Below are positions 9,580 through 12,589 of a DNA stretch of 12,589 nucleotides, piece by piece. Each line of letters opens with the position of its first letter. Position 1 is the stretch's first letter. The stretch spans positions 1 through 12,589 of the forward strand of contig MCFG01000726.1 in assembly GCA_002104895.1 (NCBI GenBank), read 5' to 3'. Both the position numbers and the translations under genes were made by a program. This DNA comes from Anaeromyces robustus. Taxonomy: Eukaryota > Neocallimastigomycota > Neocallimastigomycetes > Neocallimastigales > Neocallimastigaceae. Under the pieces are notes generated by a model. The model was not told where the DNA came from and ran no database searches. It saw nothing but the letters and a program-made list of their open reading frames with translations.

Positions 9580-9952
9580 TAAATTAATAAAAATAAATAA
9601 ATAATAAATAAATTAAAATAAATAAATAAATAAATTTAATTATAAATTAATCAATATTATAAATATAAAAGTATTTATTATTATAAATATTCAAAATCAT
9701 ATTAATTAATACTTAATTTAACCATTTTTTATACAATTTTAATATTCTAATATAAATTTCTTATTTATTTTTAATTCTTGAAATTTTATTCTTCTCTTTT
9801 AATAACTGTATTAGTATATTTAATAATTAACAATTGAAATATGATGTTAATTATTATTATTAATCATAAATTAACAAATAATTTTTTATTTTATTATTAT
9901 GCATTAAAATGTTATTGTATATATTTTATATTTTTGAATAAAACTTTAAAGT
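9580..9952 (-). repeat. Truncated repeat unit, copy E (B orientation)
   Basis: It aligns with copy B from about 1601 to 2002. Shared landmarks include ATAAATTAATCAATATTATA, TTCTTGAAATTTTATTCTTC, ACAATTGAAATATG and GAATAAAACTTTAAAGT. It is about 30 bp shorter and clearly more diverged than A, B or C. The match ends exactly at AAAGT (9948-9952), after which the sequence switches to TGTCAAGAC. Copies C and E flank the transposase gene in opposite orientation. The short ORF that can be read at 9841-10041 lies across this repeat and the adjoining junction and is not a gene. Confidence 0.85.
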
Positions 9953-10280
9953 TGTCAAGACATCAACTGCAATTGAAATTAGAATTTATAATTTCAATTA
10001 CTTTGATATATAATATTATTATTTATTATAATAATTATTAATAATTTTTTATAATAATTATATATAATAATTATTATTATAATATTTTATTTTAAATATT
10101 ATAATATATAAGATTATTTAAATAATCTAATAATATATTTTAATATATATATTATTTATATATATTCAATTATATTGAATAATATATTGAATAATATATT
10201 AATTTTATTACTATTTAATATCGATATTAATAACTTATTATATTACAAATTATTAATTATATTATACATTAACGTATCAC

Positions 10281-10325
10281 ATTAAATTAATGTATTAAAT
10301 TAATGTATTAAATTAATGTATTAAT
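10281..10325. repeat. 13-bp tandem repeat ATTAAATTAATGT, three units plus a partial
   Basis: Perfect units at 10281-10293, 10294-10306 and 10307-10319 are followed by ATTAAT. They lie within the putative LTR. Confidence 0.85.
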
Positions 10326-10580
10326 ATTTTATATTATATTTTATATTATTATTATCAAACTTACAAAGTATAAAAGAACATAACATAAAGTTATATTTAA
10401 TGTTCTTTGTAAGGTTATTAACACCTGAATTATATAGTTATATTAATATTATCAATATCTTATTTTTAAATAAAATTTATTATTAAAAAGTTAATATTAA
10501 AAGTGTTATTATTATTATTAAATAAATATTGTGTTATTTGCATTGCAATTAATTTAGTTATTATTTAAATATTATTTAAT

Positions 10581-10610
10581 TATAAAATTATTTAATTATA
10601 AAACTATATA
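10581..10610 (+). promoter_or_regulatory. Possible TATA region for the gag transcript
   Basis: TATAAAA (10581-10587) and TATAAAAC (10597-10604) lie 28-34 bases before the abrupt change to more mixed sequence at 10615 (GTCATTCGGCC). A start near 10615 would fit, but in this composition TATA-like strings are common, so confidence is low. Confidence 0.25.
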
Positions 10611-10704
10611 ATTAGTCATTCGGCCTAGTAATATTAATTAAATTAGAAACTAATCCAGTTGGAAACTTAACAATAACCTTACCCTAGTTTGGTTACTACC
10701 TCGA

Positions 10705-11841
10705 ATGACAATGTTCTCCGCTCGCGAAGATAGTAATAGTAATCTTGCTACCGTTCAAGATGTCTTAACAATAAGAGAAGAAGCAAAAAATACTGCAGAA
10801 CATATAATTAAAACTGTAACTGAAAGTTATATTTCTGCAGATCAATTTTATAATTTTAAGACTCAATTAGAAAATCACATTGCTACTCTCCAGAATAACA
10901 ACGATGCTATTTTACAAGAAATAGGTAAAATTAGTACGTTTATCAACAGCCAAACTCCTGCCCAAGAACCCGATGTATTTGTGGATATTCCTACAGAACG
11001 TGCCGAAACTCCAAGACCTAATAATAACATCGAAACAAGATCCAACATTACTCAACGTGATGTTGACAGCGATGTTATTATGAGAAACTCAATGTCTACT
11101 TATTTAAACCAAGTGCCAGAACCTGGATTCTTTACTGGAAAATTAACTGACACTGATCTATTCTGTCAGTTGTGCGAAGATACTTTTAAAACATATCCTT
11201 CACTTCTTCTTGAACCATATTATTATATGGTTCAAGAAGAAGTGAAGATAAACTTTATAAAATCTCGCTTAAGGGATGGCGCAAGAAATTGGTACTTGGC
11301 TAAGTATAACGCTAATGATCCTTCTTCCATGGCTGAATTAATTAATGAAATTAGAAAAAGCTTTTCAGATGTTGCCAGCAAAAAATTAGCAAAAATTCAG
11401 CTTACTAAAATTAAACATACTTATGGAAAGATAAACAATTATATAGAAGAGTTTAGATCTCATTCTCGTGGTCTTTCTTTGAGTGAAGAAGCTCTTGCTA
11501 TGTTCTTTCATAATGGGCTTCATCCAAGATATCAGGAAGAAATTGAACAAATGGAAGAATTCCCTTCTACCTTAGAATCAGTATTTACTAAGTGTATTTA
11601 TTTAGAAAATTCTCTTACTATTAAAGGTAGAATTAAATTAAATAGTAGTGGTAGCAAGAATATAAAAAAGAAGAATTCAAATTATAATTTTAATAGTAGA
11701 AATAATAATAATAATAATAATTATAACAATAATTATAATAATAATTATAATAATAATAATAATAATTATAATAATAACAATAAAAATAATTATAATAATT
11801 ATAATAACAACAATAAAAATCAAAATAAAACAAAAAACTAA
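10705..11841 (+). CDS. gag: Ty3/gypsy-like retrotransposon Gag with poly-Asn tail
   Basis: This 378-residue capsid/nucleocapsid precursor would assemble cytoplasmic virus-like particles around element RNA. Residues ~44-80 look like a coiled-coil spacer. Residues ~139-276 fit the retrotransposon Gag capsid domain, with P-G-F-F-T-G, then R-L-R-D-G-A-R-N-W-Y (187-197), a helix-rich middle, and F-F-H-N-G-L-H-P-R-Y-Q-E-E-I near 267-280. The C-terminus (~318-378) is basic, then almost only Asn and Tyr. No CCHC zinc knuckle is present, so the tail may replace it as an RNA-binding region (inference). The ATG at 10711 (third codon) has a better upstream context (A at -3) than the ATG at 10705 and may be the real start. 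The stop at 11839 directly follows a -1 frameshift heptamer leading into protease. The asparagine run is AAT/AAC repeats and gives a long isoleucine-rich antisense artefact. Confidence 0.85.
   Translation: MTMFSAREDSNSNLATVQDVLTIREEAKNTAEHIIKTVTESYISADQFYNFKTQLENHIATLQNNNDAILQEIGKISTFINSQTPAQEPDVFVDIPTERAETPRPNNNIETRSNITQRDVDSDVIMRNSMSTYLNQVPEPGFFTGKLTDTDLFCQLCEDTFKTYPSLLLEPYYYMVQEEVKINFIKSRLRDGARNWYLAKYNANDPSSMAELINEIRKSFSDVASKKLAKIQLTKIKHTYGKINNYIEEFRSHSRGLSLSEEALAMFFHNGLHPRYQEEIEQMEEFPSTLESVFTKCIYLENSLTIKGRIKLNSSGSKNIKKKNSNYNFNSRNNNNNNNYNNNYNNNYNNNNNNYNNNNKNNYNNYNNNNKNQNKTKN
11198..11247. repeat. Perfect 23-bp hairpin inside gag
   Basis: 11198-11220 and 11225-11247 are exact reverse complements, with loop TATT (11221-11224). 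The arm includes CACTTCTTCTTGAACCATAT, and the other begins ATATGGTTCAAGAAGAAG. The hairpin lies across Gag residues ~165-181 and stays in frame. Confidence 0.95.
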
Positions 11842-11864
11842 ATTATGGACTTCCTTTGGAGTCC
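11832..11864 (+). promoter_or_regulatory. -1 programmed ribosomal frameshift signal between gag and protease
   Basis: The heptamer A-AAA-AAC (11832-11838) has exactly the X-XXY-YYZ phase in the gag frame, and the gag stop TAA (11839-11841) follows at once. After an 8-nt spacer there is a stem-loop: GGACTTC (11847-11853) pairs with GGAGTCC (11858-11864), six Watson-Crick pairs plus one G-U, with loop CTTT. A -1 slip puts the ribosome in the protease frame at 11838. Slippery site, spacing and stem together match the known architecture of retroviral and retrotransposon -1 frameshift sites. Confidence 0.85.
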
Positions 11865-12128
11865 CAAAATTCAAAAATAATAAATTATAATTTCCCAAAT
11901 TTTGATGTAATATCAAGCGGGAAATTACCCACATCATTTTTTATCTTTACCACATATTTTCCTACAAAAAGTAAAAATAAAAATGATGTAAACAAAAACC
12001 AAAATAATAAAATTACATGTGAATCTATGTTAGACTGTGGTTCATTATGTAATTTTATAAACAATAAGCTTATCAAAAAATTAAATGTAACTCCAAAACC
12101 TTTATCAAATAAAATTATAATTAAATAA
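11838..12128 (+). CDS. pro: Retrotransposon aspartic protease fragment (-1 frame of gag-pro)
   Basis: This frame is open from the slippery site and needs no start codon of its own; a Gag-Pro fusion would be made by -1 frameshifting. The recognisable part is a retropepsin-like active-site segment, S-M-L-D-C-G-S-L-C-N-F-I-N-N-K-L-I-K-K-L. Its catalytic aspartate codon is at 12033-12035, in the pattern of hydrophobic-D-(S/T/C)-G followed by N-F-I. Cys occupies the position that is usually Ser or Thr. In retroelements this homodimeric protease matures Gag and Pol. Only about 30 residues follow the active site before the stop at 12126, so the flap and second hydrophobic-G region are missing, and no reverse transcriptase, RNase H or integrase is found in the remaining 460 bases. 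It is a truncated or interrupted copy. Confidence 0.65.
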   Translation, partial: LNYGLPLESQNSKIINYNFPNFDVISSGKLPTSFFIFTTYFPTKSKNKNDVNKNQNNKITCESMLDCGSLCNFINNKLIKKLNVTPKPLSNKIIIK

Positions 12129-12156
12129 GTCCATAAAACTTTTCTGTTGTTTAAAT

Positions 12157-12558
12157 TTTAAGGTAATTTTTTTAAATATACTAGGAGCGTTTAGAGCTCA
12201 TATACAGAGTGTTTGGCGTAAGTAACTAGTTTCTAGTAGGTTAAGAGACTATAGTCAATTAGTTACTTAGGTATTGATAAAAGTGGGTAGTGTGAGAAGC
12301 ACGCTTTCTTGGGGGAAGGAATTGTTGTGTGATAAAAAGCACTGAAATATCGGACGTTCAAGTTCAATACCTTCGTAAGCTCTGGCAAACAAGGAACTTC
12401 AGTCACCGAAGGCTGGAGGTTGGTCGTGAAGGTGAAGCGACTTTAATTATATAGTTTTAAATTTTATTTCGAGGTCTAGTATATACCTCTAGTTAGTAGC
12501 TTTTGCCGGTTATTTTTTTGTTGTAAGGCATAAAAGCGAAATCCCAAATTACCTTAAA
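12157..12558. mobile_element. ~400-bp non-coding insertion candidate with 13-bp terminal inverted repeats
   Basis: TTTAAGGTAATTT (12157-12169) and AAATTACCTTAAA (12546-12558) are perfect reverse complements that bound a segment very different from the rest of the window. G+C is 29 of 60 in 12361-12420, against a nearly pure A/T background. TTAA lies within each end (12158-12161 and 12554-12557), so the ends could be read as TTAA target duplications around GGTAATTT...AAATTACC, as in TTAA-inserting non-autonomous elements. No ORF of note is present. Several complementary stems suggest a folded RNA or DNA. It follows the broken protease frame directly. Alternatives are remaining retrotransposon non-coding sequence or a structured RNA gene. 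Confidence 0.5.
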
Positions 12559-12589
12559 TAAATTTGTCCCAATTAAAATTTCCAAAAAA

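Larger units (their letters stand above)
9953..10710 (+). mobile_element. Putative 5' LTR/leader of a Ty3/gypsy-like retrotransposon
   Basis: TGTCAAGACATC at 9953 has the TG start and general look of Ty3/gypsy LTR ends, and it lies exactly where copy E is interrupted. The right boundary is uncertain. One candidate is 10657 (ends CCA, with TTGGAAACTT two bases later as a possible primer-binding site). The other is 10710, where TGACA is the inverted complement of the initial TGTCA. Inside are very AT-rich sequence, an AATTGAAATT/AATTTCAATT hairpin (9971-9999), an imperfect CTTACAAAG/CTTTGTAAG hairpin (~10358-10415) and TATA-like boxes upstream of gag. The matching 3' LTR is not in the window, so this call is tentative. 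Confidence 0.5.

Noticed and set aside
9841-10041. 66-residue plus-strand ORF
   Set aside because: It runs across the end of repeat copy E and the junction with the putative LTR, has no recognisable domain, and the corresponding frame is not kept in copy B.
10358-10415. Solo LTR ending near 10362, because AAAGTATAAA after CTTAC resembles the continuation of copy B after AAAGT
   Set aside because: The match is only about ten A/T-rich bases and the following sequence does not continue as copy B; the CTTACAAAG/CTTTGTAAG hairpin explains this stretch better.
10690-10709. TGGTTACTACCTCGAATGAC as a tRNA primer-binding site
   Set aside because: It starts with TGG, but its complement does not resemble a plausible tRNA 3' acceptor plus T-arm, and it overlaps the gag start.
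11677-11937. Minus-strand ORF with a long isoleucine run
   Set aside because: It is the antisense of the AAT/AAC asparagine tract of gag; the composition is explained entirely by that repeat.
12241-12260. Group I intron R/S-like core (AGAGACTA next to TAGTC)
   Set aside because: The two P7 halves are directly adjacent as one small palindrome. The intervening P3/P8 parts and the P and Q elements are not visible.
12213-12372. Pol III A-box/B-box (tRNA or SINE head): TGGCGTAAGTA at ~12214 and AGTTCAATACC at 12361
   Set aside because: Both deviate from consensus, lie about 150 bases apart, and no tRNA cloverleaf can be drawn around them.

Overview
The window looks like a transposon- and repeat-dominated stretch of a very AT-rich eukaryotic nuclear genome. 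It has AATAAAT-type low complexity everywhere, AAT/AAC-coded asparagine runs, a FLYWCH/MULE DNA transposase and a Ty3/gypsy-like Gag. Together these suggest an anaerobic gut fungus (Neocallimastigomycota). That is an inference from composition and gene content; other AT-rich eukaryotes remain possible. I see no host gene, tRNA or rRNA.

Layout. Positions 1-5106 are built from one ~1.45-1.7 kb unit present three times in alternating orientation: A (1-1446, +), B (1478-3140, -) and C (3384-5106, +). A and B form a nearly perfect 1.4 kb palindrome centred at 1446. B and C form a second one, with ~1.7 kb arms, centred at 3262. The 243-nt centre of the second holds a fragment (D) of the same unit. 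Short modules of the type CCGAAATGCAC, often next to TGCGCCA, mark the palindrome centres. Positions 5107-6732 hold hairpin debris and then satellite arrays, including five ~165-191 bp units with a conserved GGACTTGTTCTGTTATCATT core.

Positions 6733-8161 are a FLYWCH + MULE transposase gene broken by a frameshift at an A12 run. After it come a minisatellite (8331-8470), four 15-bp iterons (8891-8951) of the same family as those at the palindrome centres, and a truncated B-orientation copy, E (9580-9952). The transposase therefore lies between oppositely oriented copies of the repeat unit (C and E), so the unit could be the long terminal inverted repeat of the MULE. This is an inference.

Copy E stops abruptly at a TGTCAAGAC sequence, read here as the start of a 5' LTR (from 9953) of a Ty3/gypsy-like retrotransposon inserted into E. 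Its gag (10705-11841) ends directly after an in-frame A-AAA-AAC slippery heptamer followed by a stem-loop. This is a textbook -1 frameshift signal leading into a protease frame (11838-12128) with a D-C-G-S active site. No reverse transcriptase or integrase follows. Instead there is a ~400 bp, comparatively GC-rich, non-coding and apparently structured segment (12157-12558) bounded by 13-bp inverted repeats that contain TTAA. The last 31 bases (12559-12589) are AT-rich with nothing recognisable.
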